Assembly (NCBI GenBank): GCA_902621725.1
Contig: CACNND010000009.1
Location: 1 to 36,063 of the forward strand
From: an uncultured Alphaproteobacteria bacterium
GTDB taxonomy: Bacteria; Pseudomonadota; Alphaproteobacteria; HIMB59; GCA-002718135
DNA length: 36,063 nucleotides
Reading direction: 5' to 3'
The notes beneath the pieces were generated by a model. It did not search any database. It was not told the origin of the DNA and saw only the letters and a program-made list of their open reading frames with translations. How positions within the stretch are numbered: the first letter of the stretch is position 1; every line of letters starts with the position of its first letter. Position numbers and translations under genes: made by a program. Positions 23,686-31,945 of the stretch are shown one piece after another.

Positions 23686-24491
23686 TTGCTGATCCCAAAT
23701 TTAATACTGCAAAAGAATGGTTTGAAAAATTACGAGATAAATTAGTTGAAACTATTCAAAACATTGATGAAAATCAATTTGAAATAAGTAACTGGGATCA
23801 CAACGGTGATGGTGGTGGTAAAATGAGTAAAATTAAGGGTAATATTATTGAAAAAGGTGGAGTAAATATTTCTACCGTCTCTGGGATATTTAACGAAAAT
23901 ATGAGAGATGCTATTCCAGGTGCTAAAGAAGATCCAAATTATAATGCAACCGGCATCAGTGTTGTTTTACATCCTGTTTCACCTAAAATTCCTTCTATGC
24001 ATTTTAATACAAGATTTATTAAAACCACTCAGGAATGGTTTGGTGGAGGCATGGATATTACACCTTGTTTAATATTTGAGGATGAGAAAAAATATCATCG
24101 TGGTTTAGAAGTTTTGTGTAATAAATATGATAAATCATATTATCCTAAATTTAAAAAATGGTGTGATGACTATTTTTTTCTTAAACATAGAAACGAACCA
24201 AGAGGTGTTGGAGGAATATTTTTTGATTACCTTCAAACTGGCGATTGGGGAAAAGATTTTGAATTTGTCCAAGGTGTAGGCAATTATTTTCACCAGTTTA
24301 TCAAAAATACTTTAATTGAACTTAAGGATGAGAAGTGGAATGAAGAGGAAAAAAAGATACAATTAGTTAAGCGTAGTCGCTATGCTGAATTTAACTTATT
24401 ATATGATAGAGGTACAAAATTTGGTCTAGAGACTGGTGGGAATGTTGATGCTATATTAATGTCAATGCCTCCTCACGCGGTATGGGATTAA
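23682..24491 (+). CDS. hemF: Aerobic coproporphyrinogen III oxidase
   Basis: A 269-residue oxygen-dependent enzyme that converts two propionates of coproporphyrinogen III to vinyls. Seen are GVNISTVSG, IPSMHFNTRF, WFGGGMDITPC, RGVGGIFFDYLQTGDW and RYAEFNLLYDRGTKFGLETG. The start is ATG 23682, overlapping the hemH stop as ATGA; an in-frame TTG 9 bases earlier is less likely. The protein ends at MSMPPHAVWD, about 30 residues before the usual HemF C-terminus. The missing part lies after the catalytic core. Use of HemF implies growth in the presence of oxygen. Confidence 0.94.
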   Translation: MIADPKFNTAKEWFEKLRDKLVETIQNIDENQFEISNWDHNGDGGGKMSKIKGNIIEKGGVNISTVSGIFNENMRDAIPGAKEDPNYNATGISVVLHPVSPKIPSMHFNTRFIKTTQEWFGGGMDITPCLIFEDEKKYHRGLEVLCNKYDKSYYPKFKKWCDDYFFLKHRNEPRGVGGIFFDYLQTGDWGKDFEFVQGVGNYFHQFIKNTLIELKDEKWNEEEKKIQLVKRSRYAEFNLLYDRGTKFGLETGGNVDAILMSMPPHAVWD

Positions 24492-24494
24492 ATA

Positions 24495-24914
24495 ATGTTA
24501 TTTAATACTCTGAAAGTTATTCATATTTTTAGTATCATAGCTTGGATGGCTGGACTTTTATATCTGCCACGTTTGTTTGTAAATCATGCTAATCCTGAAA
24601 TTACAAAAGAAACCTCAGAAACATTCAAACTAATGGAAGGAAAATTGTACAGAATAATAATGTTTCCAGCTTTTATCGTGACGTGGATATCAGGTTTTAC
24701 ACTTACACATTATGTGGGTATTGATACTTGGTTGCTTTTAAAAATTTTATTTGTAATTTTATTATCTGGTTATCATTTTTTTTGTTTAAAATGTCTTAAT
24801 GATTTTAAAAATGATAAAAATAAATACTCCACTAAGTTTTTTAGAATTACAAATGAAGCGCCAGCAGTAATATTGATTTTTATACTTATACTTGTTGTAT
24901 TTCAGCCTTTTTAA
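24495..24914 (+). CDS. hemJ: Protoporphyrinogen oxidase HemJ
   Basis: A 139-residue membrane protein of the HemJ (UPF0093) family that oxidises protoporphyrinogen IX to protoporphyrin IX. The first helix contains the conserved KVIHIFSIIAWMAGLLYLPRLFVNH, where His10 and nearby residues are essential in characterised members. Further helices lie near 52-71 (IIMFPAFIVTWISGFTL), 80-97 and 120-137. A conserved LLLKILFV segment follows. It is the last gene of the hemC-E-H-F-J operon and converges with nth across 3 bases. Confidence 0.93.
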   Translation: MLFNTLKVIHIFSIIAWMAGLLYLPRLFVNHANPEITKETSETFKLMEGKLYRIIMFPAFIVTWISGFTLTHYVGIDTWLLLKILFVILLSGYHFFCLKCLNDFKNDKNKYSTKFFRITNEAPAVILIFILILVVFQPF

Positions 24915-24917
24915 TTA

Positions 24918-25568
24918 CTACTTTTTTGTTTTAATAGGTGTTTTTCTCTTTGGATTACAAACCTTGCATATTTCACACTCCAAACCATAACAACTTCTTG
25001 CCTGACAAAATTTTCTTCCATAAAATATTATTTGTAAATGAAGTTTGTTCCAAGATTTTTTTGGAAAAAGATATTTTAAATCCTTTTCTGTTTGGACAAC
25101 ATTTTTACCATTTGTTAAACCCCAACGTTGAGCTAAACGATGAATGTGCGTATCAACTGGAAATGCAGGATGACCAAATCCTTGAGACATAACAACACTG
25201 GCTGTTTTGTGACCAACACCTGGTAACTTTTCTAATTCCTCAAAACTTTCTGGAACATTGCCTTTAAATTTTTTTACAAGAATTCTTGATAGTTCAAAAA
25301 TTGCTTTTGATTTTTGAGGTGCCAAACCACAAGGGCGAATAATATTATAAATTGTTTTTTTTGGCACTTTTGTCATTTTTATAGCTGTGTTAGCTTTTTT
25401 AAATAGTATTGGTGTAACTTGGTTAACTCTTTCATCTGTACATTGAGCACTAAGAAGTACAGCTACAACTAATTCAAATTTATTTTTGTGGTTAAGAGGA
25501 ATAGGTACTTTTCTGTATATACGATTTAGTATTCTAGAGATCTCTTGTGCTTTCTCTATTTTTTTCAC
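24918..25568 (-). CDS. nth: Endonuclease III
   Basis: A 216-residue DNA glycosylase/AP lyase that removes oxidised pyrimidines. The helix-hairpin-helix is LEKLPGVGHKTASVV (112-126) with catalytic Lys121; Asp139 is in FPVDTHIHRL. LSAQCTDERVN is also conserved. The C-terminal cluster loop is unusual: Cys188, 193, 198, 201 and 204 (CX4CX4CX2CX2C) instead of the E. coli CX6CX2CX5C. Four of the five could still bind a 4Fe-4S cluster. The start is GTG at 25566-25568; no in-frame ATG lies nearby. It is divergent from the dipeptide transporter operon. Confidence 0.93.
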   Translation of the reverse strand: MKKIEKAQEISRILNRIYRKVPIPLNHKNKFELVVAVLLSAQCTDERVNQVTPILFKKANTAIKMTKVPKKTIYNIIRPCGLAPQKSKAIFELSRILVKKFKGNVPESFEELEKLPGVGHKTASVVMSQGFGHPAFPVDTHIHRLAQRWGLTNGKNVVQTEKDLKYLFPKKSWNKLHLQIIFYGRKFCQARSCYGLECEICKVCNPKRKTPIKTKK

Positions 25569-25600
25569 TATATAAAGCCTCCTCTAAAATGTATGTCTTA

Positions 25601-25650
25601 ATTAATACTAATAATTATGACAAAATATAGCACTTATTAATACTAATAAT
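25601..25650. repeat. Two 15-bp direct repeats upstream of the dipeptide transporter
   Basis: The 15-base word ATTAATACTAATAAT occurs at 25601-25615 and again at 25636-25650. The 35-base period is close to three and a third helical turns. Both copies lie in the 142-base gap between nth and the binding-protein gene. They could be operator half sites for that operon or simply low-complexity AT sequence. Confidence 0.6.
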
Positions 25651-25698
25651 ATTGAATATTTCCATTGAAGTAGTATGGGTCTACCATCAAATTTCTAT

Positions 25699-25703
25699 GG
25701 AGG
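25699..25703 (+). promoter_or_regulatory. Strong Shine-Dalgarno GGAGG
   Basis: GGAGG sits 7 bases before ATG 25711. It decides that start over the in-frame ATG at 25675, which would give 12 extra residues in front of the signal peptide. Such a strong site is rare in this window and fits a highly translated binding protein. Confidence 0.75.
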
Positions 25704-25710
25704 AAATAAT

Positions 25711-27285
25711 ATGAAAAAGACTTTAAGCATTGTTTTGTCTTTGCTTTTCATGGGTATTTTCTCACCAGCATTTGCAAACACTATTAAATGGTCAATGCCT
25801 GGTGACTCTTTAACTCTTGATCCGCATGCACAAAACGAAGGACCAACTCACATGGTTTCACGTCAAGTATATGAAGGTTTAGTAACTCCAGGTATTAATA
25901 TGGAAATACTTCCTCAGCTTGCTGAATCATGGAAAACTACTGCTGATGACACTTGGATATTTACAATTCGTAAGGGTGTAAAATTTCATGATGGATCAGA
26001 TTTAACAGCTAGTGATATTGCTTTTAGTATCAATAGAGCAAAAACTGCCCCGTCTGATATGGTAGATTTAATTAAAAGTATTAAATCAGCATCAGCATTA
26101 ACTGATCACACGGTTCAGATTGTAACAGATGGACCAAATCCAATTCTTTTAAACCAATTAACTCAGATATTTGTTATGTCTGAAGATTGGGCAAAAGCAA
26201 ATGGTTGTGAAGTTTCATACAACTGGGATGCAGGTGAAACATCTTATTGTGCTTCTAATGCAAACGGAACTGGACCTTTCAAAATTACTTTTAGAGAACA
26301 GGACGTAAGAACTGTTTTTGAAAAAAATAATAATTGGTGGGGCGATGATAGTACTTTCAATGTAGATACTATTGAATTACTTCCAATTGCAAATGATGCA
26401 ACAAGAGTTGCAGCACTTCTATCTGGAGAAATTGACTACACAAACGTTGTTCCTGTTCAAGATATTGAGAGAATCAAATCTTCTGCTGGACATGGTGTAA
26501 AAATGACTCCTCAAAATAGAACAATATTTTTTGGAATGGATCAAGGTTCTGCTGAACTAAATTCATCTAATATCAAAGGTAAAAATCCTTTTGCAGATAA
26601 AAGAGTTCGTTTAGCTATGTACCATGCTTTAGATATGGAAGCTATTAAGGATAAGGTAATGAGAGGACAAAGTGTTCCTGCAGGAATTATCACTGCTCCT
26701 GGTGTAAACGGTCATACAGCTGCACGTGATGTAAGATTACCTTATGATCCAGAGCTATCAAAAAAACTATTAGCAGAAGCTGGTTATCCAGATGGTTTTG
26801 AGGTTACACTAGATTGTCCAAATGATCGTTATATTAATGATGAAGCAATCTGTGTTGCTGCAATTGGTATGTTTGCTAAAATTGGAGTTGATGTAACTCT
26901 TGATGCAAAAACTAAAAGTCAACACTTCTCAGAAGTTAAAGAAGGTGACGCAAATGGTATGACAAGTGACATGTACATGTTAGGTTGGGGTGTTCCAACT
27001 TTTGATAGTCATTACGTATACTCGTACTTATTTGATAGTGCTGGTAGCTGGAATAAAGTTAATTTCAGTAATGCCAGAGTTGATGAGTTAGTAGCGGCAA
27101 TGGGTGTTGAAACAGATCAAGATAAAAGAAATGCTATGATTGCTGAAGCTTGGGATATTACTCAAGATGATGTAACATATCTTCCTTTACATCACCAAGT
27201 TGTCAACCAAGCATCAAAAAGTAATGTCGATGTTCCAATTAGAATGAACAACGAGCCATTATTTAGATTTGCAAACGTAAACTAA
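25711..27285 (+). CDS. Dipeptide/oligopeptide-type ABC transporter binding protein
   Basis: A 524-residue periplasmic SBP_bac_5 protein. Signal peptide MKKTLSIVLSLLFMGIFSPAFA, cleavage before NTIKW. The mature start SMPGDSLTLDPHAQNEGPT, VYEGLV, WTFTIRKGVKFHDGSDLTA-like segment (WIFTIRKGVKFHDG) and NGTGPFK are all family hallmarks. C-terminal regions include VRLAMYHALDMEAI and the FDSHYVYSYLF stretch. It would bind a peptide or other amide-bearing solute; family members also bind nickel, heme or opines, so the substrate is open. First gene of a four-gene operon. A strong hairpin separates it from the permeases. Confidence 0.94.
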   Translation: MKKTLSIVLSLLFMGIFSPAFANTIKWSMPGDSLTLDPHAQNEGPTHMVSRQVYEGLVTPGINMEILPQLAESWKTTADDTWIFTIRKGVKFHDGSDLTASDIAFSINRAKTAPSDMVDLIKSIKSASALTDHTVQIVTDGPNPILLNQLTQIFVMSEDWAKANGCEVSYNWDAGETSYCASNANGTGPFKITFREQDVRTVFEKNNNWWGDDSTFNVDTIELLPIANDATRVAALLSGEIDYTNVVPVQDIERIKSSAGHGVKMTPQNRTIFFGMDQGSAELNSSNIKGKNPFADKRVRLAMYHALDMEAIKDKVMRGQSVPAGIITAPGVNGHTAARDVRLPYDPELSKKLLAEAGYPDGFEVTLDCPNDRYINDEAICVAAIGMFAKIGVDVTLDAKTKSQHFSEVKEGDANGMTSDMYMLGWGVPTFDSHYVYSYLFDSAGSWNKVNFSNARVDELVAAMGVETDQDKRNAMIAEAWDITQDDVTYLPLHHQVVNQASKSNVDVPIRMNNEPLFRFANVN

Positions 27286-27297
27286 TAAATTTTATAT

Positions 27298-27323
27298 TTT
27301 CTGGCCAGTAATCTGGCCAGAAA
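27298..27323 (+). terminator. Perfect hairpin after the peptide-binding protein gene
   Basis: An 11-bp perfect stem built on TTCTGGCCAG (27299-27308) pairs with CTGGCCAGAA (27313-27322), with an outer T-A pair at 27298/27323 and a TAAT loop. No U-run follows. It begins 13 bases after the binding-protein stop and ends 7 bases before the permease ATG, the same placement as the hairpin at 1228-1257 in the unrelated sugar operon. Likely an mRNA-stabilising or attenuating element. Confidence 0.75.
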
Positions 27324-27330
27324 TTAAACC

Positions 27331-28308
27331 ATGTTTAGCTATTTCTTTAAAAGACTCTTTCAATCTATTCTTGTAATGATTGTTGTAGCTTTTGTTTCAT
27401 TTTCCTTATTTAATTTTGTTGGTGATCCAGTAAATAGTATGACTGGAGAAGATGCTTCAGATGAAAGACGTGCTGAGGTTAGGGAAGTATTAGGTTTAAA
27501 TGATCCTGTTTATGTTCAATTTTCACGTTTTATTGGCAATGTAATTCAAGGTGATTTTGGAATATCATACCAATTAAAAAGAGAAGTTTCAGACTTAATT
27601 GCAGAAAGAATGCCTGCTACTTTAGAGTTAGTATTTGTCTCTGCTTTAATTGCAATCATCAGTGGTGTGATCTTGGGTGTATATACTGGTATCCATAGAG
27701 ACAGTTTTATTTCTAATATTATTCTTGTGATTTCTCTAGCAGGGGTTTCCTTACCAACATTCATTATAGGAATAATGTTAATTTATTTGTTTTCAGTAAT
27801 TTTAGGAGTTCTTCCATCCTTTGGAAGAGGTGAAGTCACACAATTAGGTTTTTGGACTACAGGATTTTTAACTACATCTGGTTTAAAAGCACTAATACTT
27901 CCATCTGTTACATTAAGTTTATTTCAAATGACTTATGTTATTAGATTAGTTCGCGCTGAGATGATGGAAATTTTACAAACAGATTATATTAAATTTGCAA
28001 AAGCAAGAGGGATAAAAAGGAGTGCTATTAACTATAAGCATGCTCTAAAAAATGGATTAATTCCAGTTATTACTATTACAGGTATCAATATCGGAACTTT
28101 AATTGCTTTTTCAATTATTACAGAAACAGTTTTTCAATGGCCAGGTATGGGGTCATTATTTATCAAAGCAGTATACTTTGTCGATATTCCTATAATGTCA
28201 GCATATATGATCATGGTAGCCTTTATATTTGTTATGATAAATTTTATTGTAGACATCACATACTATTTTATTGATCCTAGAATTAGGCTTAAGGAAGAGG
28301 GCAGTTAG
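27331..28308 (+). CDS. Dipeptide-type ABC permease, DppB-like
   Basis: A 325-residue inner-membrane permease with an N-terminal helix (about 11-30), the family-typical periplasmic stretch EVREVLGLNDPVYVQF and GNVIQGDFGISYQ, then five further helices. The EAA loop with DYIKFAKARGI is followed by LKNGLIPVITITGI and ITETVFQWPGMGSLF, all diagnostic of DppB/OppB. The C-terminus YYFIDPRIRLK is the normal ending. It would form the pore with the next subunit, which starts 2 bases after its stop. Confidence 0.95.
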   Translation: MFSYFFKRLFQSILVMIVVAFVSFSLFNFVGDPVNSMTGEDASDERRAEVREVLGLNDPVYVQFSRFIGNVIQGDFGISYQLKREVSDLIAERMPATLELVFVSALIAIISGVILGVYTGIHRDSFISNIILVISLAGVSLPTFIIGIMLIYLFSVILGVLPSFGRGEVTQLGFWTTGFLTTSGLKALILPSVTLSLFQMTYVIRLVRAEMMEILQTDYIKFAKARGIKRSAINYKHALKNGLIPVITITGINIGTLIAFSIITETVFQWPGMGSLFIKAVYFVDIPIMSAYMIMVAFIFVMINFIVDITYYFIDPRIRLKEEGS

Positions 28309-28310
28309 AA

Positions 28311-29234
28311 ATGCTAGTTAAAACGTATAATAAAATTTATGATACTGATATTGGATACAGTTTCTTTAATTCTAAATTAGCAGTAATTTCTTCAACAATT
28401 TTTTTTATTATACTTTTTTGTTCTGTTTTTGCTGGGATAGTTGCTCCTTATAATCCTTTTGATCCAGCATCAGTTTCTTTGATGGATGCCTTTACACCAC
28501 CAGTATGGTCGGATGGAGGAAGTTTTAGCTTTATTTTAGGTACTGATCAGCAGGGAAGAGACATGTTTTCAACAATGATTTATGGTTCAAGAATTTCTCT
28601 TATTGTTGGTTTTGCATCTATAATTTTTGCTATGATACTTGGAGTATTCCTTGGAATAACAGCTGGATATATTGGTGGTAGATATGAGATTATTGTAATG
28701 CGCCTTACAGATGTACAGTTAACTATTCCAAGTATTCTAATGGCTTTACTTGTTGATGGAATTGCAAGGGCAATTATCTCACAATCAATGCATGATGAAA
28801 TGGCGATTTATGTTTTGATTTTTGCCATTGGTATTTCTGAATGGCCTCAGTTTGCAAGAGTATCAAGAGCATCAACTTTAGTAGAAAAAAATAAAGAGTA
28901 TGTCTCAGCTTCAAGAATTATTGGACTATCAAATATATTAATTATGTTTAAGCATATTTTACCAAATATACTTCGGCCCATCTTAGTAATTGCTACAATT
29001 GGATTGGCACTTGCAATTATTACAGAGTCCACATTAAGTTTTTTAGGTGTTGGCGTTCCACCAACAACACCCTCACTTGGTACTCTAATAAGGTTTGGAA
29101 ATAATTTTTTATTTTCAGGAGAATGGTGGATTACCTTTTTTCCAGCAATTTTTTTAATTGTTCTAGCTTTATCAATTAATTTATTAGGGGATTGGATGAG
29201 AGATGCTCTAAATCCAAAATTAAAAAAGAGATGA
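28311..29234 (+). CDS. Dipeptide-type ABC permease, DppC-like
   Basis: A 307-residue inner-membrane permease, DppC/OppC family. A first helix (about 24-46) precedes APYNPFDP, then the diagnostic LGTDQQGRDMFSTMIYGSRISL-type segment (GTDQQGRDMFS). EAA loop EYVSASRIIGLSN with HILPNILRPILV, then ITESTLSFLGVGVPPTTPSLG near the end, and the terminal LLGDWMRDALNPKLKKR. Its TGA overlaps the ATPase ATG by 4 bases (ATGA at 29231-29234). Confidence 0.95.
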   Translation: MLVKTYNKIYDTDIGYSFFNSKLAVISSTIFFIILFCSVFAGIVAPYNPFDPASVSLMDAFTPPVWSDGGSFSFILGTDQQGRDMFSTMIYGSRISLIVGFASIIFAMILGVFLGITAGYIGGRYEIIVMRLTDVQLTIPSILMALLVDGIARAIISQSMHDEMAIYVLIFAIGISEWPQFARVSRASTLVEKNKEYVSASRIIGLSNILIMFKHILPNILRPILVIATIGLALAIITESTLSFLGVGVPPTTPSLGTLIRFGNNFLFSGEWWITFFPAIFLIVLALSINLLGDWMRDALNPKLKKR

Positions 29235-30949
29235 GTTTTTTAGAAGTTAAAGATTTAAACATAAGTTATCCAACACGAAAGGAAACTATAGTTGCAAGTA
29301 AAAATGTAGAGTTTTCTCTGGAAAGAGGGCAAATATTAGGAATTGTTGGGGAATCTGGATCTGGAAAATCTACAATTGCAAATGCGATAATTAACTTAAT
29401 TGATCCTCCAGGTGAAATAACAGATGGCTCAATAAAAATAGACAATATTGAATTGAGAGGTAACCAAGAGATAATTCAAAACATTAGAGGAAAAAAAATA
29501 GGATTTGTTTTTCAAGATCCTCAAACTTCATTAAACCCTCTATTTAAAATAAAAGATCAATTAATCGAAACTATTCAGGCTCATTTAAATTTAAGTTATC
29601 AAGATTCACTTACAAAATCAATTCAATTACTTAAAGAGGTTGGAATAGAGAATGCTGAAAAAAGAATTGAGGACTATCCACACCAATTTAGTGGTGGTAT
29701 GCGTCAAAGAGTTGTGATAGCTTTAGCAATAAGTTGTCAACCTGACTTAATTATTGCAGATGAACCAACAACAGCTTTAGATGTAAGTATTCAATACCAA
29801 ATATTAGAACTTCTTAAGGATCTAACAAAGAAAAGAAATCTTGGCGTTATAATAATAACACATGACATGGGAGTAATAGCAGAAACTACAGATAAAGTTA
29901 TTGTAATGCGATATGGTCATATTGTAGAGCAAGGTGAAACTAAAGAATTACTAACAAATCCAAAATCTACTGAAGCAAAAAGTTTAGTAATTTCAGTACC
30001 TCCTACAAATAAAAAAATTGACAGATTTAAATTGATTAGTCCTGATGGTAAAGAAATTACTTCAAATTCTACAAATCTTACAAAAAATATTATTAAAACT
30101 TGGGGCATAAGAGAAAATAAAAACCAAAAAATACTAGAACTTAAAGATGTTACTAAAATATTTGATGATCAATCTTTAGGAAGTATTTTTTCATTTGGTT
30201 TTAGAAAAAAAATTGATGATCAGATTGTTAGAGCAGTGGATAATGTATCGTTTGATCTTATTGAAGGCGAAACACTTGGATTGGTAGGTGAATCCGGTTC
30301 TGGTAAATCAACTATTGCAAAAATCATCACAGGATTAGTGAATCCAAATAATGGATATATTAAATATAATAACGAGTTATTGTATAACTCGAATAACAAA
30401 TATCAAATTCACAAAAGCAGAGGACAAATTCAAATGATTTTTCAAGATCCTTATTCTTCTTTAAACCCAAGATTTAAGGTTAGAGATATCATTTCTGAAC
30501 CAATAAAATTTTTTCAAAAAAAAATTAATAATAAAGAATTAACAGAAAATATTCATGATTTAATTGATATTGTTGGTATGACACGACAATCTCTAGATCG
30601 ATATCCACATGAGTTTTCAGGCGGACAGAGACAAAGAATATCAATAGCTAGAGCTCTGGCGACAAGACCTCGTTTATTAATTTGTGATGAACCCACTTCA
30701 GCTTTAGATGTAAGTATTCAAGCTCAAATTTTGAATTTATTGAAAGATATTCAAGATGAACTCCATCTAACAATGCTGTTTATTAGTCACGATCTTCCTG
30801 TGATACGACAGATGTGTAATAGAATCGTTGTCCTTAAAAATGGGTTAGTATGTGAAAGTAATGAAACTGAAAGTTTGTTTAATAACCCTCAGCATGATTA
30901 TACAAAACAATTAATTAGGTTAATGCCAAAAATAGAATCACTTAATTAG
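29231..30949 (+). CDS. Fused DppD-DppF-type ATP-binding protein
   Basis: A 572-residue double ATPase that would drive the transporter from the cytoplasmic face. Domain 1 (about 1-250): Walker A GESGSGKST at 40-48, signature FSGGMRQR 153-160, Walker B LIIADEPTTALD. Domain 2 (about 300-572): Walker A 353-360, signature FSGGQRQR 462-469, Walker B LLICDEPTSALD. A linker of about 50 residues (245-300) holds VPPTNKKIDRFK, a remnant of the oligopeptide-transporter C-terminal extension. Such DppDF fusions are common. I chose ATG 29231 (ATGA overlap) over an internal TTG at 29192. Its stop overlaps the LysR stop by 8 bases. Confidence 0.95.
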   Translation: MSFLEVKDLNISYPTRKETIVASKNVEFSLERGQILGIVGESGSGKSTIANAIINLIDPPGEITDGSIKIDNIELRGNQEIIQNIRGKKIGFVFQDPQTSLNPLFKIKDQLIETIQAHLNLSYQDSLTKSIQLLKEVGIENAEKRIEDYPHQFSGGMRQRVVIALAISCQPDLIIADEPTTALDVSIQYQILELLKDLTKKRNLGVIIITHDMGVIAETTDKVIVMRYGHIVEQGETKELLTNPKSTEAKSLVISVPPTNKKIDRFKLISPDGKEITSNSTNLTKNIIKTWGIRENKNQKILELKDVTKIFDDQSLGSIFSFGFRKKIDDQIVRAVDNVSFDLIEGETLGLVGESGSGKSTIAKIITGLVNPNNGYIKYNNELLYNSNNKYQIHKSRGQIQMIFQDPYSSLNPRFKVRDIISEPIKFFQKKINNKELTENIHDLIDIVGMTRQSLDRYPHEFSGGQRQRISIARALATRPRLLICDEPTSALDVSIQAQILNLLKDIQDELHLTMLFISHDLPVIRQMCNRIVVLKNGLVCESNETESLFNNPQHDYTKQLIRLMPKIESLN

Positions 30950-31853
30950 TTAAGTCTAATGAATTATCAAATTCTTTTTTTACTAAATTTATAAAGTCTT
31001 CAGTAAACTTCTTTAACTTTTGTTTCTTTGAAACTATTATTCCAACTTTATTATCTAAAAATAATTTGTGACTAACATTTTTAAATACTAGCTTTTTACT
31101 TTCTATTTCTTTAACTGATCCCGCGCTTGTAAAAAAAGTTAAATAATTGCTATCTTCGATTAAATAGTTTTTTATAAAAGAAAAAGAGTTTGAAATCAGA
31201 TTTGGATTGATGGAATATAATTTTTCCCCTACATCTCTTTGTATAGAATTCCAAAAAGTAACTGTTCCTGGATGAAAAATTAGAGGAAACTTTAAACAAT
31301 CCTCTAAAAGAATTTCTGATTTATTGGACAGAATATGCTTAGTTGAGCACAAAACCCCCATAGGAAAATTATACAAATAAAGTACCTTTAATGTTTTTGG
31401 TAAATCTTTTGTAAATGTTATACCAAAATCAGTTTTATTTGTAATTAAATTGTCTAAAATTGTATCAGGCTGTCTTGAAGATATTTTTATTTTTATATCT
31501 GGATATTGTTTTCTAAATTTTGAAATAATAGGTGATAAAAATTGAACAGCAAATGTTTCACCAGTAGAAATATTTATTTCTCCAGAAGTCGCAGTTTTAT
31601 TTTGTTTTAAATCTGATAAGAAATTTTGATTAGTCTCATTTTGAACTTTTAGATGATCAAATAATAATTTTCCTTCATTTGTTAATTCTAATCCTCTAGC
31701 ATTTCTTATAAATAATTTTGTTTGAAGTCTGTCCTCTAATTTTTGAATTTGTCTTACTATAGCTGATGAATTTATATTTAAATTTTGAGAAGCTTTTCTA
31801 ATAGAGCTATCAAGTGCTGATTGATAAAAATATCTGTACTCGATTGATAACAT
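30942..31853 (-). CDS. LysR-family transcriptional regulator
   Basis: A 303-residue regulator. The N-terminal winged helix-turn-helix (1-60) reads ALDSSIRKASQNLNINSSAI, then VRQIQKLEDRLQTKLFIRNARGLELTNEG, the LysR hallmark. The remainder is a periplasmic-binding-protein-like effector domain (GEINISTGETFAVQFLSPII and later FPLIFHPGTV). It is divergent from the VOC gene (92 bases between starts). It therefore most likely controls the VOC-aspartoacylase-deacetylase-M20 operon and perhaps the adjacent transporter, in response to the substrate (inference). The ATG is at 31851-31853. Confidence 0.93.
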   Translation of the reverse strand: MLSIEYRYFYQSALDSSIRKASQNLNINSSAIVRQIQKLEDRLQTKLFIRNARGLELTNEGKLLFDHLKVQNETNQNFLSDLKQNKTATSGEINISTGETFAVQFLSPIISKFRKQYPDIKIKISSRQPDTILDNLITNKTDFGITFTKDLPKTLKVLYLYNFPMGVLCSTKHILSNKSEILLEDCLKFPLIFHPGTVTFWNSIQRDVGEKLYSINPNLISNSFSFIKNYLIEDSNYLTFFTSAGSVKEIESKKLVFKNVSHKLFLDNKVGIIVSKKQKLKKFTEDFINLVKKEFDNSLDLTN

Positions 31854-31881
31854 TTAAATACTATAAATAAGTGTTGAGAAA

Positions 31882-31894
31882 TTGTCATCACAAA
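31882..31894. promoter_or_regulatory. Candidate LysR operator
   Basis: TTGTCATCACAA (31882-31893) is a dyad TTGT-N4-ACAA. Taken with the next A it fits the LysR T-N11-A pattern. It lies in the 92-base gap between the divergent LysR and VOC genes. Short and AT-rich, so chance is possible. Confidence 0.3.
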
Positions 31895-31945
31895 ATTGAT
31901 TATATTCTACTTTTGGCACACAGTTTTCTCTGTTAAAAAATCATT

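Noticed and set aside
24938-25192. 84-codon plus-strand frame opposite nth
   Set aside because: Shadow of endonuclease III; no start signal and composition matches the reverse of the nth reading frame.
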